From assembly GCF_014109765.1 (NCBI RefSeq), contig NZ_CP059139.1, positions 868,001-932,000 of the forward strand: 64,000 nucleotides of DNA, written 5' to 3'. Within the stretch, counting starts at the first letter, position 1. Each line of letters opens with the position of its first letter. This DNA comes from Pseudomonas berkeleyensis (GTDB lineage: Bacteria; Pseudomonadota; Gammaproteobacteria; Pseudomonadales; Pseudomonadaceae). Position numbers and translations under genes: made by a program. Shown piece by piece: positions 17,031 to 26,119 of the stretch. Below the pieces are notes generated by a model, which saw nothing but the letters and a program-made list of their open reading frames with translations, was not told the origin of the DNA and did no database searches.

Positions 17031-17662
17031 AGGCCGATACCAACGTCGAACAGCAAGCTGCGACCCAGGTTATGGCGCAGGAAGTCCGGTGCATCCGGGT
17101 GGGCGAACAGCACGCGGGCGAAGCGTGGCCCGACCAGTGACAACGAACGCCAGCCCTGACGTAGGTACTCGGTGGGCGGTGGGAAATGGCTGTTGCAGTC
17201 CAGCACGGCGCGCTTGAGGCTGACGAACGCGATCAGATCGAGTTCCCTCACGTCGATGCCGCGCTCGCGATAGTTATGGGCCTTCTTGCGCAGGGTCGGC
17301 CCAAGGCGTGCCTGCATCTCGCTGGCAGGGATGCGCTTGGGACGGGCTTCGCGCCTGACCAACTGGCTTAGGGAAAAGGCGCTGCGGCGACGCTCCAGCT
17401 CGGCGCGCCACTCGTCGTTTAGGCGACGCCCCTCATCGAGCACGAAGAACACCTCGAAGTTGGCATCGCGAAACAGCACGTCTGGCGGCTCCTGCCCACT
17501 GGCGGTGAAATCGTCGGTGTGATGGCGCACGTTCAATGCCTGCAGCAGGCGCTGACAGACCCAGCGCTCGCGCTCCCATTTCTTCGCGTTGGAGAGAAAG
17601 GCGTTGGCCTGTTCGGCTTGATGCGTGAGTAGACGCAGATAATCGGAATCGTCCATGTCCAA
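17027..17662 (-). CDS. DUF1780 protein
   Basis: A 211-residue protein I recognise as DUF1780. It has a helical N-terminus, and an internal stretch (about 55-80, PPDVLFRDANFEVFFVLDEGR) resembles the D-x(n)-ExF core of restriction-endonuclease-like folds. DUF1780 has been labelled a putative endonuclease on structural grounds; I cannot confirm activity. It is the first gene of the DUF1780-MOSC-DUF3094-ndh group and is divergent from the ECF permease gene, with a 222-bp gap holding repeated CTGGGCAAT motifs. Confidence 0.8.
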   Translation of the reverse strand: MDMDDSDYLRLLTHQAEQANAFLSNAKKWERERWVCQRLLQALNVRHHTDDFTASGQEPPDVLFRDANFEVFFVLDEGRRLNDEWRAELERRRSAFSLSQLVRREARPKRIPASEMQARLGPTLRKKAHNYRERGIDVRELDLIAFVSLKRAVLDCNSHFPPPTEYLRQGWRSLSLVGPRFARVLFAHPDAPDFLRHNLGRSLLFDVGIGL

Positions 17663-17694
17663 AGCTTAGCCGCAGCGCAGGCTGGCTTGCTAGC

Positions 17695-17828
17695 GCTTGC
17701 CGATTGGCGAGCTGGGCAATCGCACATTAAGGCTCGAGCATGAGCATCTGTGTGAGGGCAATGGTCATTCCTGCCTGGGGGGATGGGAGCCTGGGCAATG
17801 CGCTCGCCGATTGCCCAGGCTCGGCAAG
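17695..17828. promoter_or_regulatory. Repeated motif and competing hairpins upstream of the ECF-type permease
   Basis: GGGCAAT occurs at 17714-17720, 17756-17762 and 17793-17799, and inverted (ATTGCCC) at 17810-17816. GAGCCTGGGCAAT (17787-17799) and ATTGCCCAGGCTC (17810-17822) form a perfect 13-bp stem around a 10-base loop. In an alternative fold, CTTGCCGA (17696-17703) pairs with TCGGCAAG (17821-17828), and CTGGGCAAT (17712-17720) pairs with ATTGCCCAG (17810-17818). The two folds exclude each other, as in an attenuator or riboswitch; alternatively these are repressor sites. No cobalamin-riboswitch box is seen. Confidence 0.5.
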
Positions 17829-17884
17829 TGCCGGTGTAGACTGCTCGGCATGATTGCGATGAACGAAAGAGAGGATGCCTACGC

Positions 17885-18574
17885 ATGATCGCTTCCAACC
17901 TGCTGGCATTCGGCACCTTGCTCGCTGGCTGGCTGATCTACGGACTGGCGTTGCTATGGGCGGTGATGCGAGCGCCGTGGTTGGAGCTGTTCAGTGATCT
18001 GCGCCGCCAGCACCTGTTGTTCGGCACAATGCTGGCGTTGTTTCTGCTCTGGTTGGTGCGCCGCGATTTCGACTCGGGGCTGTCCTATCACTTTATTGGC
18101 ATGACGGCAGTCACCCTGCTGCTGGACTGGCCGCTGGCGGTGCTGGCAGGGCTTGCAGCGCAGCTCGGTCTACTGGCCATCGGCCGCCTGGATCTGGCTG
18201 CGCTCGGGGTCAACGGCGTGCTGCTGGTGCTGATCCCGGTACTGGTGACCGAAGTGTGTGCGCTCCGCGTAGAGCGCGCGCAGCCACGCAATCTGTTCGT
18301 CTACATCTTCTGTTGTGGTTTCTTCCCGGCCGCACTGGCGACCCTGCTGACCTTGCTGGGTGGCCTTGGGCTGCTCTGGCTGGATGGGCTATTCCCCATG
18401 CCGCCCTGGTTGGACGACTTCGCCGGTTATCTCTGGCTGGTGATGTTCCCCGAGGCCTTCATCAACGGCATGGTGGTGACTGCCCTGGTGGTGTTCTACC
18501 CGGACTGGCTGGAGACCTTCAACCGCAGCCGTTACCTGCAGGCCCCCTGGAAAGAGGGTGACCGCGACGAGTGA
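17885..18574 (+). CDS. ECF-type (CbiM-like) transporter membrane subunit
   Basis: A 229-residue membrane protein with six or seven hydrophobic segments. The segment GLSYHFIGMTAVTLLLDWPLA (about residues 60-80) and the later FPEAFINGMVV resemble the CbiM/energy-coupling factor permease family (PF01891), whose members take up Co2+ or Ni2+ or serve as substrate components. No ATPase (CbiO) or T component (CbiQ) gene is nearby, so it is an orphan and its substrate is unknown. The ATG at 17885 is preceded by GAGAGGATG. The upstream region has unusual repeats that may control it. Confidence 0.78.
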   Translation: MIASNLLAFGTLLAGWLIYGLALLWAVMRAPWLELFSDLRRQHLLFGTMLALFLLWLVRRDFDSGLSYHFIGMTAVTLLLDWPLAVLAGLAAQLGLLAIGRLDLAALGVNGVLLVLIPVLVTEVCALRVERAQPRNLFVYIFCCGFFPAALATLLTLLGGLGLLWLDGLFPMPPWLDDFAGYLWLVMFPEAFINGMVVTALVVFYPDWLETFNRSRYLQAPWKEGDRDE

Positions 18575-18612
18575 ATGGGCCCGTATCGGCCTGCTGAATG
18601 GCGCTGCGAGAC

Positions 18613-18626
18613 TTGATCCGGATCAA
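18613..18626 (+). promoter_or_regulatory. ANR/FNR box upstream of the 71-residue gene
   Basis: TTGATCCGGATCAA is a perfect match to the ANR/FNR dyad TTGAT-N4-ATCAA. Its centre (18619.5) is 58 bases before the ATG at 18678. A class II start would lie near 18661, leaving a 17-base leader containing GGAGGG. The -10 region at that spacing (AAGCTG) is weak. Confidence 0.75.
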
Positions 18627-18677
18627 GTCCAGGCCGCGAGCAGGCGGCAAGCTGAGGCAAACACGGAGGGCAACAGC

Positions 18678-18893
18678 ATGAGCGTTCATCAATGGGCCAA
18701 AGCCGCGGTGCAGGCTGACTTGCACAGCGCCGAAGCACAGGGTTTCGATTCACTGATGGCAATGCGTGCATTGCTCGCTGAGGTGGTCGAGCACAACAGG
18801 CGGCTGCGAGAGCCGCAGGAACTGGCGCACGAGCTGCAGTTTCTCGCCGACAACCTCGACGATGATCGCGACTACGCCTTTATGCGTCCATAG
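18678..18893 (+). CDS. Small protein of unknown function, probably ANR-controlled
   Basis: A 71-residue protein, acidic in its C-terminal half (NLDDDRDYAFMRP), predicted mostly helical, with no signal peptide, membrane segment or cysteine. I do not recognise a domain. The ATG at 18678 is well supported by GGAGGG 8 bases upstream. A perfect ANR dyad lies about 50 bases before the start, so expression probably rises when oxygen falls. It is 104 bases downstream of the ECF-type permease gene and convergent with yacG. Confidence 0.75.
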   Translation: MSVHQWAKAAVQADLHSAEAQGFDSLMAMRALLAEVVEHNRRLREPQELAHELQFLADNLDDDRDYAFMRP

Positions 18894-18897
18894 CCGG

Positions 18898-18918
18898 GTA
18901 GGGTGCGCCATGCGCACC
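18898..18918. repeat. Single REP, GTGCGCACC family
   Basis: GTAGGGTGCGCCATGCGCACC, one unpaired copy just after the 71-residue gene. Confidence 0.7.
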
Positions 18919-18995
18919 AAATCTGACTCCGGCTGATTTGTGTAGAGGCTGTTCCTGTGGTCGGCATCAACATCCCGCTCAGGTAAGGGCTCTAA

Positions 18996-19190
18996 TCAAT
19001 GCGGCCGCGTCGGCAGATCACCGCTGAACAACTCGTCTTCGAGGTCATTCCCGGGAATGGCATGCTCTTCGGCGGCCCAGGCACCGAGGTCGATCAGCTT
19101 GCAGCGTTCGCAACAGAAGGGGCGGTAGGTGCTTTCCACCTTCCACTCGACAGGCGCGCCACAGGTTGGGCATTGGACGATAGTGGTCAT
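18996..19190 (-). CDS. yacG: DNA gyrase inhibitor, zinc protein
   Basis: A 64-residue protein with the YacG zinc-finger pattern: CPTCG near the N-terminus and [11 protein letters not shown] about 18 residues later, giving four Cys ligands. The acidic C-terminus is typical. In E. coli YacG binds GyrB and blocks DNA binding. Its ATG overlaps the coaE stop by 4 bases, so the two are coupled. This coaE-yacG order is usual in Pseudomonas. Confidence 0.93.
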   Translation of the reverse strand: MTTIVQCPTCGAPVEWKVESTYRPFCCERCKLIDLGAWAAEEHAIPGNDLEDELFSGDLPTRPH

Positions 19191-19795
19191 GACTGGCCTC
19201 CGCGCAGAGTTAGATAGAAGTTGTGCAGGCGTTCGACCTCCGCATCCAGCCAGGCCAGATCGCGGTCGTTGACCAACACATCGTGCGCATGACGCAAGCG
19301 TTCTTCGCGGCTGGCCTGAGCCTGCATGATGGCGCGCACCTGCTCTTCGGAACTCTGGTCGCGACTGATGGTGCGCTGTACCTGCAGTTCGGCAGGTGTA
19401 TCCACGACCAGCACGCGTTGCGTCATGCGGTGCTGGCCGGACTCGACCAGCAAGGGCGAAACGAGAATGGCGTAGGGCGACTCGGCGCGAGCCAGAACCT
19501 GAGCGATCTCCTGGCCGATCAACGGATGCAGCAGACTCTCCAGCCAGCGGCGCTGCTCGGGGTCGGCAAAGATCAGCTTGCGCAGTGCAGTGCGGTCGAG
19601 TTGACCATCCGCCTGCAGTACGCCATCGCCGAAGTGTTCGACGATCTTGGCCAGTGCCGGTCGTCCAGGTTCGACGACCCAGCGGGCGGCGTGATCGGCA
19701 TCCACGACATGCACACCGCGCTCGATAAAGCCTTGCGCCACCGCGCTCTTGCCGCTGCCAATGCCGCCAGTTAGGCCGAGTATCCAGGGTTTCAT
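19187..19795 (-). CDS. coaE: Dephospho-CoA kinase
   Basis: A 202-residue P-loop kinase. The Walker A motif [12 protein letters not shown] is at residues 10-21, [13 protein letters not shown] follows at about 34, and a lid region with [12 protein letters not shown] is near residue 145. CoaE phosphorylates dephospho-CoA at the ribose 3' position in the last step of CoA synthesis. It lies downstream of pilD on the same strand, separated by a 223-bp gap with REPs, and is coupled to yacG. Confidence 0.95.
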   Translation of the reverse strand: MKPWILGLTGGIGSGKSAVAQGFIERGVHVVDADHAARWVVEPGRPALAKIVEHFGDGVLQADGQLDRTALRKLIFADPEQRRWLESLLHPLIGQEIAQVLARAESPYAILVSPLLVESGQHRMTQRVLVVDTPAELQVQRTISRDQSSEEQVRAIMQAQASREERLRHAHDVLVNDRDLAWLDAEVERLHNFYLTLRGGQS

Positions 19796-19906
19796 AACGC
19801 CAATGCGGCCTCGTTATTGCTCAAGGCCGCGATTGTAGGGGGGATTTGATGGTGATGCGACCAGTCCTCCGATCAGCAGCCATCCTCCGCGATCACATCA
19901 AGCCGT

Positions 19907-19988
19907 GTAGGAGCTGCGCCCCGCAGCGAATTGCAGACGGCGGCCCGGCACAAAACTCAAGAGCTTCGCCCCGAGTCGGGGCTCCTAC
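19907..19988. repeat. REP pair, GTAGGAGC family, diverged arms
   Basis: GTAGGAGCTGCGCCCCGCAGCGAA faces TTCGCCCCGAGTCGGGGCTCCTAC. Each arm is its own hairpin. The pair separates pilD and coaE, and the rest of this gap is featureless. Confidence 0.75.
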
Positions 19989-20018
19989 AGAAGGAGAGTT
20001 AGCCGTGGCGCGGCTAAC

Positions 20019-20888
20019 TCAAAAACCAGCGAACTTCAGATAGTTACCGGTAATCACGTCGCCCCATAGCAGAGCGATCCACCCGGCAATCGCCAGATAA
20101 GGCCCAAAGGGAATGGGCGTGCTCGAATCGCTACCGCGCAGGCGCAGGAGAACCACTCCAAGCACCGCTCCGACCAGCGATGAAAGCAAAATGGTCAGCG
20201 GCAGAATCTGCCAGCCACCCCAGGCGCCAAGCATGGCCAGCAGCTTGAAGTCCCCATAGCCCATGCCTTCCTTGCCGGTGATCAACTTGAACAGCCAGTA
20301 CACCGACCACAGGCTCAGGTACCCGGCAATCGCCCCCCACAGAGCGTCTTCCAGGCTGGTAAACAGCCCGAAGTAGTTGACGATCAAGCCCAGCCACAAC
20401 AGCGGCAAAGCCAGTACGTCCGGCAGAATCTGGTGATCGGCATCGATCAGACTCATCGCCAGCAACCCCCAGGCCAACACCAGCATCGCGCCAGTCTGCC
20501 AGGTAAAGCCGAAATGCCAGGCGACATAACCGGAAAGCAGCCCGCAGGCCAGTTCGACGATGGGGTAGCGTTTGCTGATCGGCGTTTTGCAGTTCGAGCA
20601 TTTACCGCGAAGGAATAGATAGCTGATGACTGGGATATTTTCCCAAGGGCGAATCTCGTGGTTGCAACCGGGGCAGCTAGAGTTAGGGAGTATCAGATTA
20701 AAGGTTTCTGATTGTGAGGCAGGAGGAAGCTCAAGTACCTCGCGTGCTTGGGTTTGCCAGTCGCGCTGGAGCATTTTCGGTAGGCGGTAGATCACGACGT
20801 TTAGGAAGCTGCCGACCAATAGTCCTAGCAGCAGTACGCAGCAAATAAAGGCCAGCGCATGGCTGGCCAGAAAGTCGATCAAATACAT
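20019..20888 (-). CDS. pilD: Prepilin peptidase / N-methyltransferase
   Basis: A 289-residue polytopic inner-membrane enzyme that cleaves the leader of type IV prepilins and methylates the new N-terminal phenylalanine. The large cytosolic loop has the zinc-type cysteine pairs CPGC and CSNC (about residues 72-100). The two catalytic aspartates are visible in DADHQILPD (about residue 150) and GYGDFK (about residue 213). The gene follows pilC by 5 bases on the same strand, in the usual pilBCD order. The substrates are at hand: two pilin genes lie divergently upstream of pilB. Confidence 0.95.
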   Translation of the reverse strand: MYLIDFLASHALAFICCVLLLGLLVGSFLNVVIYRLPKMLQRDWQTQAREVLELPPASQSETFNLILPNSSCPGCNHEIRPWENIPVISYLFLRGKCSNCKTPISKRYPIVELACGLLSGYVAWHFGFTWQTGAMLVLAWGLLAMSLIDADHQILPDVLALPLLWLGLIVNYFGLFTSLEDALWGAIAGYLSLWSVYWLFKLITGKEGMGYGDFKLLAMLGAWGGWQILPLTILLSSLVGAVLGVVLLRLRGSDSSTPIPFGPYLAIAGWIALLWGDVITGNYLKFAGF

Positions 20889-20893
20889 GAGTG

Positions 20894-22117
20894 TTAACCG
20901 CCGACCACATTCCCTAGTTGGAAGATAGGCAGGTACATGGCAATCACCAGGCCACCAACCACGACGCCCAGTACGGCCATGATCATCGGTTCCATCAGGC
21001 TGCTGAGATTGTCGACCATGTGATCAACCTCGTCTTCATAAAAGGTGGCGACCTTAGCCAGCATTTCATCCAGGGCGCCTGACTCTTCGCCGATTGCGGT
21101 CATCTGCACGGCCATGGTCGGGAACACATTGGTCGAGCGCATGGAGAAGTTGAGTTGAGTACCGCTGGAAACGTCGTTCTTGATCTGGCCCACCGCATTG
21201 CGGAATTTCACGTTCCCGGTCGCCCCAGCCACCGAGTCCAGTGCGTCGACCAGTGGCACGCCAGCGGCGAAAGTGGTCGACAGCGTACGTGCAAAACGGG
21301 CCACCGAGGACTTGTACAGAATATCGCCAACGATTGGCACCTTGAGCAACAGGCGATCCTTGCTGTCACGGAATTTTTCGGAACGCAGGTTGGCCTCTTT
21401 CAGCACGTAGCCGAGGGCAAAGATACCGAGCAGTGCAAACATCCACCATTCGCGCAGCACCTCTGAAAGGCCAACAACCATCTGTGTGAACGCCGGCAGC
21501 TCGGCGCCAAAGCCGGAAAATACGCTCTCAAAGGCCGGTACCACCTTGATCAACAGTATCGCCGAGACGACGATTGCCACGACTACCACTGCGGTCGGGT
21601 AGGTCAGCGCCTTCTTGATCTTGGCCTTAAGTGCTTCGGTCTTTTCCTTGTAGGTCGCCACTCGGTCGAGCAGGGTTTCCAGGGCGCCGGACTGCTCCCC
21701 GGAATCGACCAGGTTGCAGTACAGGTCGTCGAAGTATTTGGGTTGTTTGCGCAGGGCCGAGGCGAAGCTGTTACCCGCGGCTACCTCCTGCTTGAGATCC
21801 TCCACCAGCTTACGCATATTGGGGTTATCGAAACCCTCTGCGATGATGTCAAAGCTCTGCAGTAGCGGTACACCGGCTTTCATCATAGTCGCCATCTGGC
21901 GTGTAAATAGGGCAATATCAAGAGGCTTGATTTTCTTGCCTTTGCCCAATGAAAAGCTGGATTTGGGACGTACCTTGGTCGGGTTAATGCCTTGTTTGCG
22001 CAGTTGCGCTTTTATCAGCGCTGGGTTTTGCCCGCTGAGCTCCCCTTTCACCTTACCGCCCTTGCGGTCGGTGCCTTCCCAGACGAAAGTGCTGGTTTTC
22101 AGAGCTTTTGTCGCCAT
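20894..22117 (-). CDS. pilC: Type IV pilus inner-membrane platform protein
   Basis: A 407-residue protein with two repeated GspF-type cytosolic domains (each beginning near FTRQMATMMKAGVPL and FARTLSTTFAAGVPL) and three or four membrane segments, the last near the C-terminus (MIMAVLGVVVGGLVIAMYLP). PilC couples the PilB/PilT motors to the pilin-assembling platform. It starts 3 bases after the pilB stop. Confidence 0.95.
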   Translation of the reverse strand: MATKALKTSTFVWEGTDRKGGKVKGELSGQNPALIKAQLRKQGINPTKVRPKSSFSLGKGKKIKPLDIALFTRQMATMMKAGVPLLQSFDIIAEGFDNPNMRKLVEDLKQEVAAGNSFASALRKQPKYFDDLYCNLVDSGEQSGALETLLDRVATYKEKTEALKAKIKKALTYPTAVVVVAIVVSAILLIKVVPAFESVFSGFGAELPAFTQMVVGLSEVLREWWMFALLGIFALGYVLKEANLRSEKFRDSKDRLLLKVPIVGDILYKSSVARFARTLSTTFAAGVPLVDALDSVAGATGNVKFRNAVGQIKNDVSSGTQLNFSMRSTNVFPTMAVQMTAIGEESGALDEMLAKVATFYEDEVDHMVDNLSSLMEPMIMAVLGVVVGGLVIAMYLPIFQLGNVVGG

Positions 22118-22120
22118 GGG

Positions 22121-23824
22121 TTAGTCCTTGGTCACGCGGTTGATTTCCTCCAGGCTGGTCACGCCTTGCATGGCTTTGAGCAGACCGGAGGCACGCAAAT
22201 CATTAAAGCCATCTTTGCGCATTTGTGCTGCGATATCGATGGAGTTGCCTTCCTCCATGATAATCCGTTGTAGGTTGGGCGTGTTTTTAACTACTTCATA
22301 AATCCCGACGCGGCCCTTGTAGCCATTTTTGCAGTTTTCGCAGCCTACCGGGCCGTAGAGCTTGAAAGTGCCGATCTTGTCTTCAGGGAAACCTTCGACC
22401 AATTGGGTTTCACGTGGTACGTCCACTTCCTTCTTGCAGTGGCTGCAAAGTTTGCGGGCCAGGCGCTGGGCGATGATCAGGTTGACCGAAGTGGCGATGT
22501 TGAAGGATGGCACTCCCATATTGCGCAGGCGCGTAAGGGTTTCCGCGGCACTGTTGGTGTGCAGTGTGGACATCACCATGTGGCCGGTCTGCGCCGCCTT
22601 TACTGCAATAGAGGCAGTATCCAGGTCACGAATCTCTCCGACCATGATGATATCCGGATCCTGGCGCAGAAAGGCGCGTAGGGCTGCGGTAAAGTCCATT
22701 CCTTGCTTGGGGTTTACGTTGACCTGGTTGATGCCTTCCAGGTTTATTTCCACCGGGTCTTCGGCGGTGGAGATATTCACGTCGGGGGTGTTGAGGATAT
22801 TAAGGCCTGTATAGAGCGAAACCGTCTTGCCGGAACCGGTAGGGCCGGTCACAAGGATCATGCCTTGTGGCTGCTTAAGAGCGGCCATATACAGCTCTTT
22901 CTGGCTTTCCTCATAGCCAAGGGCATCGATACCCATCTGTGCGCTGGTGGGGTCGAGAATTCGCATCACGATTTTTTCGCCCCATAGGGTGGGTAGGGTA
23001 TTGACCCGAAAGTCGATAGCCTTGTTCTTGGAAATCTTCATCTTGATCCGTCCATCCTGCGGTTTGCGCCGCTCGGAGATGTCCAGCGCAGCCATCACCT
23101 TGAGGCGGGCGGCAATCCGGGGGGCCAACTGTATAGGCGGACGGGCTGTCTCATGCAGGATTCCGTCGGTACGAAATCGCACTCGGTAGGCTTTTTCATA
23201 GGGTTCAAAGTGCAGGTCAGACGAGCCCAGGCGGATAGCGTCCAGTAGCATCTTGTTAACGAAGCGTACGACCGGGGCGTCGTCTGCGTCGTTGCCACCC
23301 GCAGTGTCGGCCTTGTCATCATCGACGGCTTCTACGTCCAAACCGTCCAAGTCGACATCAGCAAGATCCTCCATGCCGCTGCCGGTTGAATCGAAGAACT
23401 TCTCGATCGCATCGCCAAGCTTGTCGTCTTCTACCAACACTGCTTCGGTGTTCAGGCCTGTACTGAACTGAATATCGGTAACGGATTGGTGGTTGGTCGG
23501 GTCGGATACGCCGATAAATAGCTTGTTGCCACGGCGCCAGAGTGGCAATGCGCGGTGTTGCCTGATTAGCTTTTCGCTTATCAGATCCCTGGGCTGGCCT
23601 TCCTTATCGATAGCCGACAAGTCGATAAAAGCTACACCAAATTGCTCAGAAGCCAGTTCTGCCAAGTCGCGACTCTTGACCAGTTTGTTTTGTACCAGAT
23701 AGGTCACTAATGGAACCTGGTTACGTTTTGCCTGTGTCTGAGCTTGCTGGGCACTCTTCTCATCCAGCAACTGCGCCGCGACGATCTGTCTGGCTAGGCC
23801 GGAAAGGGAAACCGCATCGTTCAT
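22121..23824 (-). CDS. pilB: Type IV pilus assembly ATPase
   Basis: A 567-residue hexameric ATPase that powers pilus extension. An N-terminal T2SSE_N domain is followed by the catalytic core: Walker A GPTGSGKT near residue 328, an Asp box with DPVEINLEG, Walker B DIIMVGEIRD, and a His box. A tetracysteine zinc site (CSHC and CENC, about 460-500) is intact. It is the first gene of pilBCD and divergent from the pilin genes. Third positions are clearly richer in A/T than in most of the window. Confidence 0.95.
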   Translation of the reverse strand: MNDAVSLSGLARQIVAAQLLDEKSAQQAQTQAKRNQVPLVTYLVQNKLVKSRDLAELASEQFGVAFIDLSAIDKEGQPRDLISEKLIRQHRALPLWRRGNKLFIGVSDPTNHQSVTDIQFSTGLNTEAVLVEDDKLGDAIEKFFDSTGSGMEDLADVDLDGLDVEAVDDDKADTAGGNDADDAPVVRFVNKMLLDAIRLGSSDLHFEPYEKAYRVRFRTDGILHETARPPIQLAPRIAARLKVMAALDISERRKPQDGRIKMKISKNKAIDFRVNTLPTLWGEKIVMRILDPTSAQMGIDALGYEESQKELYMAALKQPQGMILVTGPTGSGKTVSLYTGLNILNTPDVNISTAEDPVEINLEGINQVNVNPKQGMDFTAALRAFLRQDPDIIMVGEIRDLDTASIAVKAAQTGHMVMSTLHTNSAAETLTRLRNMGVPSFNIATSVNLIIAQRLARKLCSHCKKEVDVPRETQLVEGFPEDKIGTFKLYGPVGCENCKNGYKGRVGIYEVVKNTPNLQRIIMEEGNSIDIAAQMRKDGFNDLRASGLLKAMQGVTSLEEINRVTKD

Positions 23825-23894
23825 GATGTACCTCTTACGCGAATGCCTGCCTTATAGCGCACACAGCAGTTGCTGCCAAACGCTTGTCGTGAGA

Positions 23895-23937
23895 GTGACA
23901 AAAAAAGTCAATTTGTGTCGTGTAATGGGGTGTGACG
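23895..23937 (+). promoter_or_regulatory. Putative PilR-binding region
   Basis: Three GTGTC/GTGAC-type pentamers (GTGAC at 23895, GTGTC at 23915, GTGAC at 23932) lie 50-90 bases upstream of the sigma-54 promoter. In P. aeruginosa PilR binds a cluster of similar elements in front of pilA. Assignment is by position and resemblance only. Confidence 0.4.
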
Positions 23938-23984
23938 GAGTGAGATGGTGTTCGTTAGCAGTATATTGTATAGGGCTACTGGAG

Positions 23985-24002
23985 TTGGCACGCGATCTGC
24001 AT
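23985..24002 (+). promoter_or_regulatory. Sigma-54 promoter of pilA
   Basis: TTGGCACGCGATCTGCAT matches the -24/-12 consensus TGGCAC-N5-TTGC, with GG at 23987-23988 and GC at 23999-24000, exactly 10 bases between. Transcription would start near 24012, about 37 bases before the pilin ATG. Confidence 0.88.
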
Positions 24003-24048
24003 TTTCGTGGGCAGGGCGTAGAGCCTGCTATTAACTAGGAGATAATCA

Positions 24049-24384
24049 ATGAAAGCTCAAATGCAAAAGGGTTTTACTCTGATCGAACTGATGATCGTGG
24101 TTGCGATTATCGGTATTCTGGCTGCTATCGCGCTGCCGGCTTATCAGAACTATGTTACAAAATCGGCCGATAATGCTTGTTTGAGTGAAGCAGCAGCATG
24201 GACCAAGTCTGCCGTTGCTGCTTTGACAACTGATATGACTGCACCTGCTTGGGCGGCTAAGTCTTGTGATGATGGCGCGGCGCCGACTGCTGCATTGACT
24301 GGTACCTTCACCACTGGCAGTACTAAAGGTACAGGCGCTGCTGTTGTTACTTGTACCTTTGATACTGCAACCTGCGAGATTTAA
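24049..24384 (+). CDS. pilA: Type IV pilin (first copy)
   Basis: A 111-residue prepilin with a seven-to-eight-residue positively charged leader ending in KG, then [20 protein letters not shown]: cleavage after Gly, Phe1, the essential Glu5 and the hydrophobic assembly helix. The C-terminal part is Ala/Thr-rich and short compared with the 140-160 residues of most Pseudomonas pilins. Its cysteines (NAC, KSC, VTC and TATC) could form disulphides. A sigma-54 promoter precedes it and a strong terminator follows. Its base composition is low in GC for this window. This is probably the major pilin. Confidence 0.9.
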   Translation: MKAQMQKGFTLIELMIVVAIIGILAAIALPAYQNYVTKSADNACLSEAAAWTKSAVAALTTDMTAPAWAAKSCDDGAAPTAALTGTFTTGSTKGTGAAVVTCTFDTATCEI

Positions 24385-24428
24385 AAGCTGTTTATTGGTT
24401 GTAATGATTTATAAGTGGTTATTTATCA

Positions 24429-24460
24429 TTAATCCCCGAGAGCTCGGGGATTAATGTTTT
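24429..24460 (+). terminator. Terminator between the two pilin genes
   Basis: AATCCCCGAG and CTCGGGGATT form a perfect 10-bp stem around AG, with AT flanks extending it, followed by a T-tract. It should end most pilA transcripts, so the second pilin likely depends on read-through or its own promoter. Confidence 0.85.
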
Positions 24461-24536
24461 CTGGGTCGGTATCTATCCGTTTTCTTTATTCTGTATATGA
24501 GCTATGCAGCTTTTAAGGTTCAACAGGATCATCATT

Positions 24537-24872
24537 ATGAAATCGAAAGGTTTTACTCTGATTGAACTGATGATTGTGATCGCTGTAATTGGTATCCTGG
24601 CTGCCATCGCGCTGCCTGCCTATCAAGATTACACTCGTGCCTCTGCCGACAAGGCCTGCCTGATGGAGGCCAAGGCTTATGCCAGTAATGCATTGGCGCA
24701 ACTGAGTATCGAACAGGTGCCTGCTACTCCGGCGGGTACGTTAGCCTGTCAGTCGTACACTGGCGCCAATGCGGCCCTTACTGCTACTGGCTCGTTCACC
24801 GCCGTTCCGCGCGCACCGGGCACTGCGTCTGTCACCTGTGATCTAGCCACTGGTGGTACCTGTACTCAGTAA
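24537..24872 (+). CDS. Type IV pilin (second copy)
   Basis: A second 111-residue prepilin. Leader MKSKG is followed by [20 protein letters not shown], again with Glu5. The first 35 residues are nearly identical to the upstream pilin while the surface part differs ([21 protein letters not shown]). Four cysteines occur, in similar places. I chose the ATG at 24537, with AGGA about 9 bases upstream; an upstream in-frame start would put 11 residues before the leader. No sigma-54 site is seen here. The tandem layout recalls P. stutzeri pilAI/pilAII, where the second gene limits natural transformation; equivalence here is inference. Confidence 0.87.
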   Translation: MKSKGFTLIELMIVIAVIGILAAIALPAYQDYTRASADKACLMEAKAYASNALAQLSIEQVPATPAGTLACQSYTGANAALTATGSFTAVPRAPGTASVTCDLATGGTCTQ

Positions 24873-24957
24873 ACTGCTGCTTAAAAGGCGTTTGGGGAAA
24901 AACTTCCCGATTTTGGCAAAAGTGGAAGTGATTGGCTGCGGTTGGTGGGAGCGCTTT

Positions 24958-26013
<1,056 letters not shown>

Positions 26014-26119
26014 TTACTTTTTTCATTATTGACGCCAGGCCTTTGACGTTACGGACGACGCTCGGTTGACGCTGTGCAGACCAGGAGGCCCGAGTTCGGG
26101 CAGTCTGCGGGAGACTAGA

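Noticed and set aside
17695..17884. Cobalamin riboswitch ahead of the CbiM-like gene
   Set aside because: No B12-box or other conserved cobalamin riboswitch segments; the structure seen is of a different kind.
24873..24957. tRNA-Thr next to the pilin genes as in P. aeruginosa
   Set aside because: No cloverleaf can be drawn in this gap.
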